Notes: generated by a model not told the origin, from the sequence alone. 64,000 nucleotides of DNA from a bacterium 336/3 (GCA_001281695.1 LJIE01000001.1:1034586-1098585); one strand, 5' to 3'; numbered from the stretch's first letter, positions 52,683 through 61,690 are shown. Made by a program: numbers and translations.

Positions 52683-53049
52683 TACCCAAAATTCATTAAA
52701 TCGTCTGATGGAAGAATACAAACAATATAATTCTTTGGTGGTAGCCTTCGATTTTGATGATACTGTTTACGATTTTCATAAAAAAGGTAGAATTTACCAT
52801 GATGTGATGGCTTTGCTCAGAAAGCTCAAATCTATCAATTGCTATCTAATTTGCTGGACAGGGCAAGAAAATCCAGAATTTGTGGCTCAATATTTAAAGG
52901 AAAACGATATTCCTTTTGATGCAATTAACGAAAATCCTCCATTTCATAAGTCCACAAGTAGGAAAGTGTATGCCAATGCCTATTTGGATGATAGAGCAGG
53001 CTTGCATCAAGTATATCAAGAATTAAAATATCTAACCGAAAATATCTAA
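52666..53049 (+). CDS. Small HAD-like hydrolase within the NAD salvage operon
   Basis: A 127-residue protein with motif I as VVAFDFDDTVYDF (nucleophile Asp and DxD), a motif II-like LICWTGQE, and a C-terminal AYLDDRAG corresponding to motif IV. No cap domain is present, so it is near the minimum size for a HAD fold. It overlaps the prs-like gene by 17 bp and ends 4 bp before nadV, so co-translation is very likely. It might dephosphorylate a nucleotide or a side product of salvage. This is inference from position. Confidence 0.75.
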   Translation: MDFYLDTQNSLNRLMEEYKQYNSLVVAFDFDDTVYDFHKKGRIYHDVMALLRKLKSINCYLICWTGQENPEFVAQYLKENDIPFDAINENPPFHKSTSRKVYANAYLDDRAGLHQVYQELKYLTENI

Positions 53050-53053
53050 AATT

Positions 53054-54511
53054 ATGAATCCACTACTTCTTACAGATGGTTACAAAGTTGACCATCGCAG
53101 ACAGTACCCAGTAGGCACAAGTTTGGTATACTCCAACTGGACACCCAGAAAAAGCAGAATAGAAGGTGTTGATGAAGTTGTATTTTTTGGCTTACAATAC
53201 TTTATCAAGAAATACATTTTAGAAGATTTTGAAACACATTTCTTCAAAAAGCCTAAAGAAGAAGTAGTTGCTGAATACAGACGAAGAATCAATTATTATT
53301 TAGGCGAAAATGAAGTAGGTACAAAGCATATTGAAGATTTACACGATTTGGGTTATATTCCAATGATTATTAAGGCATTGCCAGAAGGTGTAAGTGTACC
53401 CATCAGAGTACCCATGTTTACAATGTACAATACATTGCCTGAGTTCTTTTGGCTCACCAATTATTTTGAAACATTGGTTTCTGCTGTAGTTTGGATGCCT
53501 TGTACATCAGCTACCATTGCCAAACAATACAGAAAAATTTTAGAACAATTTGCTAAAGAAACTTCTTCTATACCCGAATTCGTAGATTGGCAAGGACATG
53601 ACTTCTCTATGCGTGGTATGGCAGGCATTGAAGCTGCTTTGATTTCTGCAAGTGGGCATTTATTGAGTTTTAGTGGAACAGATACCATTCCAGCCATAAG
53701 CCTTTTAGAAAAATATTATAACACCAATGCAGAAAAAGAGCTCATAGGAGGTTCTGTTTCTGCTACTGAACACAGTGTTATGTGTATGGGAACTATTGAG
53801 GATGAAATAGGAACTTTCAGGAGACTAATTTGTGATGTTTATCCTAAAGGGATTGTTTCTATTGTTTCGGATACTTGGGATTTATGGAAAGTACTCACAG
53901 ATTATTTGCCCAAACTGAAAAACGAGGTGATGAGTCGTGAAGGTAAAGTGGTGATACGTCCAGATAGTGGTGATCCTGTGGATATTATTTGTGGTAATCC
54001 AAATGGAAAAAATGATAATGAAAGAAAAGGGGTAATAGAACTTCTTTGGGAAACTTTTGGTGGACAAACTAATGCAAAAGGCTTTAAAGAGCTAGACTCA
54101 CATATTGGAGCAATCTATGGCGATAGTATCACGATGGATAGAGCTATTCAAATTTGTAAAAGACTTAAAGATAAAGGATTTGCTTCTACCAATGTGGTAT
54201 TGGGTATAGGCTCTTATACATATCAGTATAATACTCGTGACACTTTTGGTTTTGCTATGAAAGCCACTTATGGTGAGGTAGAAGGTGTGGGTAGAGCAAT
54301 CTTTAAAGACCCTATCACTGATGATGGTACAAAGAAATCTGCCAAAGGACTTATGAAAATAACACTTGAAAATGGAGTATATAAACTCACTGACCAAGCT
54401 ACTTGGGAGCAAGAAAAGCAAGGTGAACTCAAAGAAGTCTTCAAAGATGGTAAATTGGTGGTAGAGCAGAGTTTATCTGAAATTAGACAAAGACTAAAAG
54501 AAAGTTTGTAA
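53054..54511 (+). CDS. nadV: Nicotinamide phosphoribosyltransferase
   Basis: A 485-residue NAMPT/NadV enzyme, the usual length, that joins nicotinamide and PRPP to give NMN. MNPLLLTDGYKVDHRRQYP is the characteristic start. WQGHDFSMRGMAG, SGTDTIPAI and SVSATEHSVMC carry active-site residues including the catalytic His. IRPDSGDPVDI and GIGSYTYQYNTRDTFGFAMKA form the phosphoribosyl/nicotinamide site. It closes the operon nrtR-prs-HAD-nadV. The adenylyltransferase needed to finish NAD synthesis from NMN is not in the window. Confidence 0.95.
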   Translation: MNPLLLTDGYKVDHRRQYPVGTSLVYSNWTPRKSRIEGVDEVVFFGLQYFIKKYILEDFETHFFKKPKEEVVAEYRRRINYYLGENEVGTKHIEDLHDLGYIPMIIKALPEGVSVPIRVPMFTMYNTLPEFFWLTNYFETLVSAVVWMPCTSATIAKQYRKILEQFAKETSSIPEFVDWQGHDFSMRGMAGIEAALISASGHLLSFSGTDTIPAISLLEKYYNTNAEKELIGGSVSATEHSVMCMGTIEDEIGTFRRLICDVYPKGIVSIVSDTWDLWKVLTDYLPKLKNEVMSREGKVVIRPDSGDPVDIICGNPNGKNDNERKGVIELLWETFGGQTNAKGFKELDSHIGAIYGDSITMDRAIQICKRLKDKGFASTNVVLGIGSYTYQYNTRDTFGFAMKATYGEVEGVGRAIFKDPITDDGTKKSAKGLMKITLENGVYKLTDQATWEQEKQGELKEVFKDGKLVVEQSLSEIRQRLKESL

Positions 54512-54535
54512 TAAACAATAGACTTAGTTATTTTT

Positions 54536-54579
54536 ATATTCTTCAAAGTGTTTTATGTAGCATTTTGAAGAATATTTTT
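54536..54579 (+). terminator. Intrinsic terminator after nadV
   Basis: The 12-bp stem ATATTCTTCAAA/TTTGAAGAATAT (54536-54547 with 54564-54575) is followed by TTTT and closes the NAD salvage operon. Confidence 0.75.
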
Positions 54580-54674
54580 GTTTCTATAAACTCTATGAAC
54601 AATCTCAAATATGGAAAACAAACGATTAGAATATTTTTAACATAATTGATAAATATAACTTTTTGGGAATTAAA

Positions 54675-56309
54675 ATGAAAAAATTGAATTTAACACTATC
54701 TATTTGGCTTTTTTGTATGGTATCTGTATTTGCACAGAAATTATCAGAGGAAGAAGTAAAAAAACTTTTTGAGGAAGCATGGAATACCTCCAATGATATA
54801 GAGAAAGCCTCTAAAAATAAAAAAATATTGGCAGAAGCCCCTGATACACCTTATGGCTTGCATTCTAAGGCATGGCTTGAAATGAAGAAAGGTGAAATAG
54901 AATTATCTGTTTTAACATTAGATACATTAATTCAAAAACATCCTGAATTCTGGCAGGCATACTGTAGTCGTGCTGTTTGTAAAGAATTTCAGAAAAAATA
55001 CCAAGAAGCCATACAAGATTATGATAAAGCCCTTGAAATCAATCCAAATGTTGCAATAATTTTTAATAATCGTGGATTATTAAAATATGAATTAAATGAC
55101 CAACAAGGTGCTATACAAGACTACAATAAAACTTTGGAAATTAACCCTAAATTAGCTCAAACATACTATAATCGTGGGTTGTCAAAATATAAAATAGAGG
55201 ATATATCAGGAGCTATAAAAGACTATAGCAAAGCCATCGAAATCAACCCAAAACTATTGGGTGCATATCTTAATCGTGGAAATCTAAGAGCTAAATTAGG
55301 GGATAATTTGGGTTCTGTACAAGATTATAATAAAATCCTTATTATTGATTCTAAAAATGCAGAAGCATATTATAATCGGGGTGTGGCAAAAGCTGAATTG
55401 GGTGATTTAGAAGGAGCTATGAAAGATTATAACAAGGCTTTGGAACTCAATCCTAATTTTACTCATGTTTATGGTAATCGTGGAATTTTAAGAGATAAAT
55501 TAGGTAATAAACAAGGTGCTATGCAGGATTACAACAAAGCTCTTGAAATTGACCCAGAATTTGCGGAAATCTATGGAAATCGTGGAATTTTAAGGGATAA
55601 ATTAGGTAATACACAAGGTGCTATGCAGGATTATAATAAAGCTCTTGAAATTAATCCCAAATTTGCAGAAGTGTATTTGAATCGTGGAAATTTAAAAAAT
55701 AAGCTTGATGATAGACAAGGTTCTATACAAGATTATGATAAAGCCCTTGAACTCAATCCGAAATATTCTGAAGTGTATTATAATCGAGGAATTTTAAAAT
55801 CAGATTTAGAGGATAAGAAAGGGGCTATGGAAGATTATAACAAAGCTCTTGAAACCAATCCAAAGTATCATGAAGCATACTATAATCGTGGCGTACTCAA
55901 AACTGAATTAAATGATGAGCAAGGAGGTCTAAAGGACTTTAACAAAGCTCTTGAAATTAATCCTAAATTCCATCAAGCGTATTACAATAGAGCAGTATTA
56001 AAAGCAAAATCAGGTGACCAACAAGGAGCCTTGAACGATTATAACAAGGCTCTTGGAGTCAATCCAAAATTGACTCAGGCTTATGTAAATCGTGGAGTGT
56101 TAAAAGATGAATTAGGTGATATACAAGGAGCAATAGAAGATTATAACAAAGCGATTACCTTGAATCCCAAATTTGCAGAAGCATATTATAATCGGGGTGT
56201 GGCAAAAGCAAAATTGGGTAACAAACAGGGAACTTGTACAGATTGGAACAAAGCAAAAGAATTAGGACTCATACAAGTAGATAGTTTAATTCAGCAGTAT
56301 TGTAAATAA
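54675..56309 (+). CDS. Exported protein with a long, highly regular TPR array
   Basis: A 544-residue protein from the ATG at 54675, with a signal peptide ending VSVFAQ. A TTG four codons upstream is possible. After an irregular N-terminal part (to about residue 95) there are about 13 TPR units of 34 residues. Their consensus resembles YYNRGxxKxxLGDxQGAxxDYNKALEINPK. Several units are almost identical at the DNA level (for example around 55480-55660), pointing to recent internal duplication or gene conversion. The C-terminus has a Cys pair region ending LIQQYCK. Function is scaffold-like and otherwise unknown. Confidence 0.88.
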   Translation: MKKLNLTLSIWLFCMVSVFAQKLSEEEVKKLFEEAWNTSNDIEKASKNKKILAEAPDTPYGLHSKAWLEMKKGEIELSVLTLDTLIQKHPEFWQAYCSRAVCKEFQKKYQEAIQDYDKALEINPNVAIIFNNRGLLKYELNDQQGAIQDYNKTLEINPKLAQTYYNRGLSKYKIEDISGAIKDYSKAIEINPKLLGAYLNRGNLRAKLGDNLGSVQDYNKILIIDSKNAEAYYNRGVAKAELGDLEGAMKDYNKALELNPNFTHVYGNRGILRDKLGNKQGAMQDYNKALEIDPEFAEIYGNRGILRDKLGNTQGAMQDYNKALEINPKFAEVYLNRGNLKNKLDDRQGSIQDYDKALELNPKYSEVYYNRGILKSDLEDKKGAMEDYNKALETNPKYHEAYYNRGVLKTELNDEQGGLKDFNKALEINPKFHQAYYNRAVLKAKSGDQQGALNDYNKALGVNPKLTQAYVNRGVLKDELGDIQGAIEDYNKAITLNPKFAEAYYNRGVAKAKLGNKQGTCTDWNKAKELGLIQVDSLIQQYCK

Positions 56310-56341
56310 ATTCTTATGGCTTTTTTGCAATAGGTTAATAT

Positions 56342-56917
56342 TTATAAAGTTTGCATAATCAAATTAATAATTTCTTTTATTTCATCTGAATGAGTTTTGT
56401 TTTTAGTAATTACTCTTAAACCAGCAAGATTGCTATAAAGATACTTTGCTAAAACTTTAGAATTGTTTTTTTGAGAAATTTGCCCCAAATCTTGTCCTTT
56501 TTGTAAAGCATTTTCCAAGGCTAATTCCATCTGTTGTTTATTGCTATTAATAATTTGAGCTATTTCTTCATCAGTATGTGCTAACTCTATGGTGCTATTG
56601 GTCATAAAACACCCCTTTTGCGAACATTTTTCTATATCCCGAACGATACTATAAAATATATCTTCAATGGTTTTTCTTATATCCGAAGAATCTCTCAGCA
56701 TATTGATAACAATGCTTGTATAATCTTCTTGATATTTTTTCAATGATTCTAAAAAAAGATTTTTTTTATCCGTAAAAGTATCATAGATACTTGAACGGCT
56801 TAATCCTAAGCCATCTACTACATCTTGCATGGAACAAGCATTATAACCTTTCTCCCAAAAAAGTTGTATAGCTTTATCCAGCACTTTATCTTGATTAAAT
56901 TCTTTGTTACGAGGCAT
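56342..56917 (-). CDS. TetR/AcrR family transcriptional regulator
   Basis: A 191-residue TetR-type repressor. The N-terminal helix-turn-helix region (KVLDKAIQLFWEKGYNACSMQDVVDGLGLSR split around DLGLSRSSIYDTF) binds DNA. The C-terminal ligand domain includes CSQKGCFMTNSTIELAH, typical of the TetR_C_16/YxaF-like branch. Three matching inverted repeats (GGAA-N6-TTCC) lie in its own promoter and in that of the neighbouring SDR gene, so it probably represses both. The inducer is unknown; such pairs often respond to aldehydes or quinone-like compounds, which is inference. Confidence 0.92.
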   Translation of the reverse strand: MPRNKEFNQDKVLDKAIQLFWEKGYNACSMQDVVDGLGLSRSSIYDTFTDKKNLFLESLKKYQEDYTSIVINMLRDSSDIRKTIEDIFYSIVRDIEKCSQKGCFMTNSTIELAHTDEEIAQIINSNKQQMELALENALQKGQDLGQISQKNNSKVLAKYLYSNLAGLRVITKNKTHSDEIKEIINLIMQTL

Positions 56918-56976
56918 AACACGTTAGTATTATATATTTGTACTGTGTGCAAAATAAACTACTTTGCAACACAATA

Positions 56977-57008
56977 CAAATATACAGATTTGGAACAATC
57001 ATTCCAAA
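56977..57008 (-). promoter_or_regulatory. tetR promoter with operator
   Basis: On the minus strand, TTTG (57008-57005), a 20-nt spacer and TATATTTG (56984-56977) match the Bacteroidota promoter. The inverted repeat TTTGGAA-N6-TTCCAAA (56989-57008) occupies the -33 element and the spacer, so binding would block transcription of tetR. Confidence 0.75.
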
Positions 57009-57022
57009 AAATGATAAAAAAA

Positions 57023-57787
57023 TTAACCAATTACCCCAGGGTTAATATTGATTCCTCCATCAATGTTAATTTCTGCTCCTGTAATAAATGAAGCATCATC
57101 AGAGGCTAAAAAAGCTACTAATTTTGCTACTTCTTCTGGCTGACCAAAACGTTTTAAAGGCACACGATTCTGCATTGCCTGAGCAAAACCATCTAACATT
57201 TCCTGAGGCATGCCTGCTTTACCAAAAATAGGAGTGGCTACGGGACCTGGATTGACAGCATTGATACGAATTTTACGTGGAGCAAGCTCTGTTGCAGCAG
57301 TTCTCGTAAAGGAGTTCATGGCTGCTTTGCTGGCAGCATAAATAGCAGTATTAGCCATGCCAGTATAAGCATTTACAGAAGAAAGATTGATAATAGAAGC
57401 TCCTTCTGAAAGAAAAGGCAAGAATTTTTCTAAGGTAAATACAGCCCCTTTAAAATTAATGTCCATTTGTTCATCAAATACATTTTCGGAAATCTGACCA
57501 ATAGGAGTGGGTTTAAATACACCAGCATTGATAAAAAGAATATCTACTTTACCATATTGAGCCTTGATTTGCTCAGCTAGTTTATCTAATTGAGTAGTAT
57601 CGGCAACATCAGCCACCAAACCAATAGCATTTTCGCCCAATTGTGATGCAGCTTCTTTGACTGCATCTGCATTACGTCCTGTAATGATAACTTTTGCACC
57701 CTGATTTAACATTTCTTGTGCAGTAGCATATCCAATGCCACTATTACCACCTGTAATCACTGCGATTTTGTTTTCTAACTTTTGCAT
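57023..57787 (-). CDS. SDR family oxidoreductase
   Basis: A 254-residue classical short-chain dehydrogenase. TGGNSGIGYA (Gly motif, about residues 12-21) binds NAD(P), and NAG is conserved in FINAGVF. The catalytic Ser in INLSSVNAY and Tyr/Lys in YAASKAAM form the active site, and NPGPVATP follows. The C-terminus ITGAEINIDGGI is also typical. Asp or Arg in the cofactor region (ITGRNADAV) suggests NADPH preference. It shares operators with the TetR gene 105 bp downstream on the same strand. The substrate is unknown. Confidence 0.92.
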   Translation of the reverse strand: MQKLENKIAVITGGNSGIGYATAQEMLNQGAKVIITGRNADAVKEAASQLGENAIGLVADVADTTQLDKLAEQIKAQYGKVDILFINAGVFKPTPIGQISENVFDEQMDINFKGAVFTLEKFLPFLSEGASIINLSSVNAYTGMANTAIYAASKAAMNSFTRTAATELAPRKIRINAVNPGPVATPIFGKAGMPQEMLDGFAQAMQNRVPLKRFGQPEEVAKLVAFLASDDASFITGAEINIDGGININPGVIG

Positions 57788-57802
57788 ATAAATGAATTTT
57801 AA

Positions 57803-57853
57803 TTTGGAATAATCGTTCCGTAAAGATATGTAATTCGGAATGAATGTTCCAAA
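57803..57853 (-). promoter_or_regulatory. SDR promoter with two TetR-type operators
   Basis: Box A is TTTGGAA-N6-TTCCGTA (57803-57822) and box B is TTCGGAA-N6-TTCCAAA (57834-57853). Their centres are 31 bp apart, about three helical turns. On the minus strand, box B overlaps a -33 TTTG (57853-57850) and box A lies just past a -7-like TATCTTTA. The sites therefore sandwich the promoter and match the box upstream of tetR. Confidence 0.75.
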
Positions 57854-58009
57854 TTGAAAACGAAGTATTTTCTGAAATATTTTATTGAATTCTGATAAAT
57901 AAGAAGTTATGCTTTATTCTTTGAATAAAGTAAAGAAAATAAGGAGGCAAATATTTAAGTATAGGCAACCATAAAAATGTATATTACTGAGCAATTTTTA
58001 TAGAATATT

Positions 58010-58328
58010 ATGTACAGCCCTGAATTTGAAAACTTGTTGCTACTTTTGAAAAGTGAAAATACTTTTCAGGTAGGTTTAGAGCTTGCTCTTGAAAGATAGG
58101 ACGAATTTAGACTTATATAACAGTAATCTTATAGAAATACTTGTAAATATTGTATTGCTATCTAATTTACAAAATTTAGATTTAAGTAATAATCAATTAA
58201 CTTTCCCCAAAGAAATTGGAGAATTGAAAAATTTGAAAGAATTGCATTTGGGAATAAATAAATTAACTACACAAGAAAAAGAAAAAATAAAAGCACTTTT
58301 GTCAAATTGTAATGTAGAATTTGACTAA
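58010..58328 (+). pseudogene. Remnant of a leucine-rich-repeat protein, interrupted by frameshift and stop
   Basis: From the ATG at 58010 a frame reads MYSPEFENLLLLLKSEN then GLELALER, which resembles the N-terminus of Bacteroidota LRR proteins, and ends at TAG at 58097-58099. Coding then continues in the frame of 58083-58328 with NLQNLDLSNNQLTFPKEIGELKNLKELHLGINKLT and a capping helix. Only about two repeats remain. The frame change plus the short array suggest a decayed gene. The alternative is a small intact LRR protein from a TTG start at 58083, which is less likely. Confidence 0.55.
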
Positions 58329-58469
58329 AATAGATTCTCTTATAATTTTCAAAAAAAGCAACCCTCAACGTTTATTTCAAAGTGTTATAAAAATCATTAA
58401 TAATTCTGTAGAACAAACACATATTTTTTGTAATTTTGCAGAAAAATGAAATAGGAAGAAAATACGATT

Positions 58470-60074
58470 ATGATTTCTACAGAAAATGTAACTCTACAGT
58501 ATGGTAAACGCACCTTGTTTGAGGATGTAACCATTAAATTCAATCCTCAAACTTGTTATGGATTGATTGGTGCGAATGGGGCGGGAAAATCAACTTTTCT
58601 GAAAATTCTTGCTGGTGAAATTGAACCCAACAAAGGCAGTGTAAATATGCCTCCTAACACTCGTTTGTCTGTACTCAAACAAAATCACTATGAGTTTGAT
58701 GAGTTTACTCCCTTACAAACAGTGATGATGGGACACAAACGTCTTTATGATGTTTTAGCTGAAAAAGATGCTATTTATGCAAATCCTGATGCCACAGAAG
58801 ATGATTTTATGAGAGCAGGAGAGTTAGAGGGTATTTTTGCAGATTTAGATGGTTGGAATGCTGAACCCGAAGCAGCTAAACTTTTGAGTGGTTTAGGAAT
58901 TGTTGAAAGCCAACATCATACAGAACTAAAATATCTAAACGAAAGCGAAAAAGTTCGTATTTTATTAGCTCAAGCACTTTTCGGTAACCCTGATGTATTA
59001 CTATTAGATGAGCCTACCAATGGTTTGGATATTGAGTCTGTTACTTGGCTCGAGAATTTCTTGATGGATTTTGAAAATACAGTAATTGTAATTTCCCACG
59101 ACAGACACTTCTTGGATGCTGTTTGTACAGCTATTGCTGACGTTGATTTCAAGAAAATACAATTATATGTGGGTAACTACTCGTTTTGGTACGAATCGAG
59201 CCAGTTAGCTTTACGTCAAAAACAAGACCAGAATAAGAAAACTGAAGATAAACGTAAAGACCTTGAAGAGTTCATTCGTAGATTTAGTGCCAATGCTTCT
59301 AAATCTCGTCAGGCTACTTCTAGACAACGTTTGTTGGAGAAATTAACTCTAGAAGATATCACACCTTCTTCAAGAAAATACCCTTATATTGCCTTCAAAG
59401 CTGATAGAGAAGCAGGTGACCAACTACTTTCAGTAGAAAATCTTACCAAAACGGCTGAAGATGGAACTGTTTTGCTTAAGAATGTAACTTTTACACTTAG
59501 AAAAGGTGAGAAAGTTGTTTTCTTATGTAGAAATCCTAAAGTCTTAACCACTTTGTTTGATATATTGATGGAAGAAACTAAACCTGATAGTGGAGAATTC
59601 CGTTGGGGTGTAACTACCACAAGAGCTTATTTACCTACAGATAATAGTTCTTTCTTTGATGGAATAGACCTTAATTTAGTAGATTGGCTTAGACAATACT
59701 CTGCAGAAAAAGATGAGAGCTTTATCAGAGGCTTTTTGGGTAGAATGCTTTTCTCTGGAGAAGAAGCTCTCAAACAGGCAAAAGTTCTTTCTGGAGGTGA
59801 AAAGGTACGTTGTATGCTTTCAAGAATGATGTTGAGTGGTTCTAATGTGCTACTATTAGATGAGCCTACCAATCACTTGGACATGGAAAGTATTATTTCT
59901 TTAAACAATGCCATGACAGATTTTGCAGGAACTATGTTATTTACCTCACATGACCACCAACTTGTTCAAACAGTTGCTACTCGTGTGATAGAAATCAAAG
60001 AAGAAGGCATCATTGATAAATTATCTACTTATGACGAATATTTAGAAGAAAAAGCTTCTAAAACTGCTGTATAA
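58470..60074 (+). CDS. ABC-F family ATP-binding protein (YbiT-like)
   Basis: A 534-residue soluble protein with two ATP-binding domains and no membrane segment, the ABC-F layout of ribosome-associated factors. Domain 1 has Walker A GANGAGKST (34-42) and Walker B VLLLDEP (176-182), but its signature reads LNESEK (156-161) instead of LSGGE. Domain 2 has an intact signature LSGGEK (440-445) and Walker B (461-467). Its Walker A has decayed to a sequence around residues 352-361 lacking GKS/T (CRNPKVLTT). The composite site formed by Walker A of domain 1 and signature of domain 2 is intact, while the other is dead. The linker (about 240-300) is charged. Role is likely translation-related. Confidence 0.9.
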   Translation: MISTENVTLQYGKRTLFEDVTIKFNPQTCYGLIGANGAGKSTFLKILAGEIEPNKGSVNMPPNTRLSVLKQNHYEFDEFTPLQTVMMGHKRLYDVLAEKDAIYANPDATEDDFMRAGELEGIFADLDGWNAEPEAAKLLSGLGIVESQHHTELKYLNESEKVRILLAQALFGNPDVLLLDEPTNGLDIESVTWLENFLMDFENTVIVISHDRHFLDAVCTAIADVDFKKIQLYVGNYSFWYESSQLALRQKQDQNKKTEDKRKDLEEFIRRFSANASKSRQATSRQRLLEKLTLEDITPSSRKYPYIAFKADREAGDQLLSVENLTKTAEDGTVLLKNVTFTLRKGEKVVFLCRNPKVLTTLFDILMEETKPDSGEFRWGVTTTRAYLPTDNSSFFDGIDLNLVDWLRQYSAEKDESFIRGFLGRMLFSGEEALKQAKVLSGGEKVRCMLSRMMLSGSNVLLLDEPTNHLDMESIISLNNAMTDFAGTMLFTSHDHQLVQTVATRVIEIKEEGIIDKLSTYDEYLEEKASKTAV

Positions 60075-60076
60075 AA

Positions 60077-60107
60077 CTAAAAAACTCGCTTCAGGCGAGT
60101 TTTTTTA
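60077..60107. terminator. Bidirectional intrinsic terminator
   Basis: The stem AAAACTCGC/GCGAGTTTT with loop TTCAG is followed by a long T-run, between convergent genes. Confidence 0.85.
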
Positions 60108-61562
60108 TTATTTGTTCAAAAGAGCCATTTCTTTGGAAAGATACTTTGGCAATGTTTTGAGAGCAATATCCAAACGTTCTTTATTTTCCTGTTTTCTTTT
60201 TACATCCTCTATATAATGGTTGTAATTAAGAAATAAATAACACATAATAACTCTATTATAATCATCAAGTTCTTTATCAGCTATTATTTCCAAAATTTTT
60301 GTTTCAATTGCTTTTGCTTCACGACTCTCGGACAAAGCTCTACCCAATCTACCCACATCTCCATAATAATGATTTTTATTGGCATTCTCCATTCTGAATG
60401 TAATGCCCAAAAGAAGGTTTTTTACATCAATATCTAAAACTTCTAACTCCTTGATATAGGTTTGTCTTCCTGCCCAAGCATAACTGCCATCAGTTACTCT
60501 TTCAAATCTGTCATTCATAATATCCAAATGGGCTCGCAAAAAGATTTTCCAATAGGCTGTTTCTGCTGATAATTTGGCGATATTCAAGGCATGAACTCTT
60601 GGACTATCATCTTGACTACAACCACCTACCACTCTACGACCTCTTTTTAACTCCAATTCAACTTTTTTTGAATGATAACGCCCCACATATTCCTCAAACT
60701 CGTCATCACAACCACCTTTTTCTAGAGCTTCTTTTAAAGCATCTTGAAATAAAATATCAAACTTCTTATCAGTTTTTTTTAATTTATCAATCTTAGAAAT
60801 CCTAAGAGAATCCCAAATTCGATAATTTTTTAGATATGTGTCATAATTTTCATCATTGTAATCTTCATATTTGGGTCTATTTGTAGCATTATGTAGATAA
60901 TCTAAGAATTTAAAAATATTGCTATTTTCTTGATAACCATAATGTTTATCAAGTTTCTCATCAAAAATTTGTGTAGTCGTATCTATCATACAATTTGAGT
61001 ATTGTATCATTCGGGCATATTTTTCAGGAATGGGTTGGTTAGAAAACTCCTCTATGAAATAGAAAGCATTCAAAGATGCTTCAGAATATTCACTCTTCTC
61101 TGAATAATTATATATCCATTTATTTTTTAAGGGATTATTTTGTTTATCATGTGTATGAATTGTATAGTCTTCAACACCAATGCTATTGAACGTGGTTACA
61201 TTTTTTTTATCATAATCTATGTAACTGTATCTTACAATCAATAATTCTTTATGAATTTCTGCCTTTTTATATTTTTTTATAAAATCATCAAAAGAAATCT
61301 TATTGTCTAAATCTAATTTTGCTTTATTAGCGTTATTACCACTCAAAGAAATATAATGAGCTTTTCCTTGCATTTGAGATAAGTAAGTTTGATTTAATTC
61401 ACAGACTTTAAACTTGAGATTCAAAGAGTCTACAATTTTCTTAAGAGGCTTTATGGTTTCATCAGAGTAAATCAATCCATTGCCTAATATATTAAATTCG
61501 GTGTTTTGGGCAAAAGCAGAATGTCTCATCCATAGGGCTAGGAAAAGAAAAATAGATTTCAT
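60108..61562 (-). CDS. Exported protein of unknown function
   Basis: A 484-residue protein with a signal peptide (MKSIFLFLALWMRHSAFAQ). The mature part is mixed alpha/beta, charged and Tyr-rich, with no recognised domain. A cluster of features in the middle is notable: KGGCDDEFEEYVGRYHSKKVE, then a basic RGRRVVGGCSQDD. The following helical part (residues ~330-480) may be a solenoid. It is conserved enough in composition to be a real gene, with no frame breaks. It is bounded by terminators on both sides, so it is monocistronic. Confidence 0.7.
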   Translation of the reverse strand: MKSIFLFLALWMRHSAFAQNTEFNILGNGLIYSDETIKPLKKIVDSLNLKFKVCELNQTYLSQMQGKAHYISLSGNNANKAKLDLDNKISFDDFIKKYKKAEIHKELLIVRYSYIDYDKKNVTTFNSIGVEDYTIHTHDKQNNPLKNKWIYNYSEKSEYSEASLNAFYFIEEFSNQPIPEKYARMIQYSNCMIDTTTQIFDEKLDKHYGYQENSNIFKFLDYLHNATNRPKYEDYNDENYDTYLKNYRIWDSLRISKIDKLKKTDKKFDILFQDALKEALEKGGCDDEFEEYVGRYHSKKVELELKRGRRVVGGCSQDDSPRVHALNIAKLSAETAYWKIFLRAHLDIMNDRFERVTDGSYAWAGRQTYIKELEVLDIDVKNLLLGITFRMENANKNHYYGDVGRLGRALSESREAKAIETKILEIIADKELDDYNRVIMCYLFLNYNHYIEDVKRKQENKERLDIALKTLPKYLSKEMALLNK

Positions 61563-61636
61563 AGAGTTATAGCGTTTAAAATGAATAGCTTAAGCAATAT
61601 AACAAGATTTCTTAATATTAAAATAAAATAGACAAT

Positions 61637-61669
61637 AAAAATGGATAACCTAAAAACTAAGTTATCCAC
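61637..61669 (-). terminator. Intrinsic terminator after enoyl-CoA hydratase gene
   Basis: GGATAAC (61643-61649) pairs with GTTATCC (61661-61667). On the minus strand the hairpin is followed by ATTTTTATT. Confidence 0.7.
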
Positions 61670-61690
61670 ATAAAATGTGAGAATATTACC

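Noticed and set aside
54098..54546. Overlapping minus-strand frames of 107 and 92 codons within nadV
   Set aside because: Antisense to a strongly conserved enzyme; no plausible domain, and they end in a terminator region.
54900..56250. Regular repeats that could be mistaken for a CRISPR or satellite array
   Set aside because: The periodic unit is 102 bp and encodes 34-residue TPRs in one open frame. There are no short spacers.
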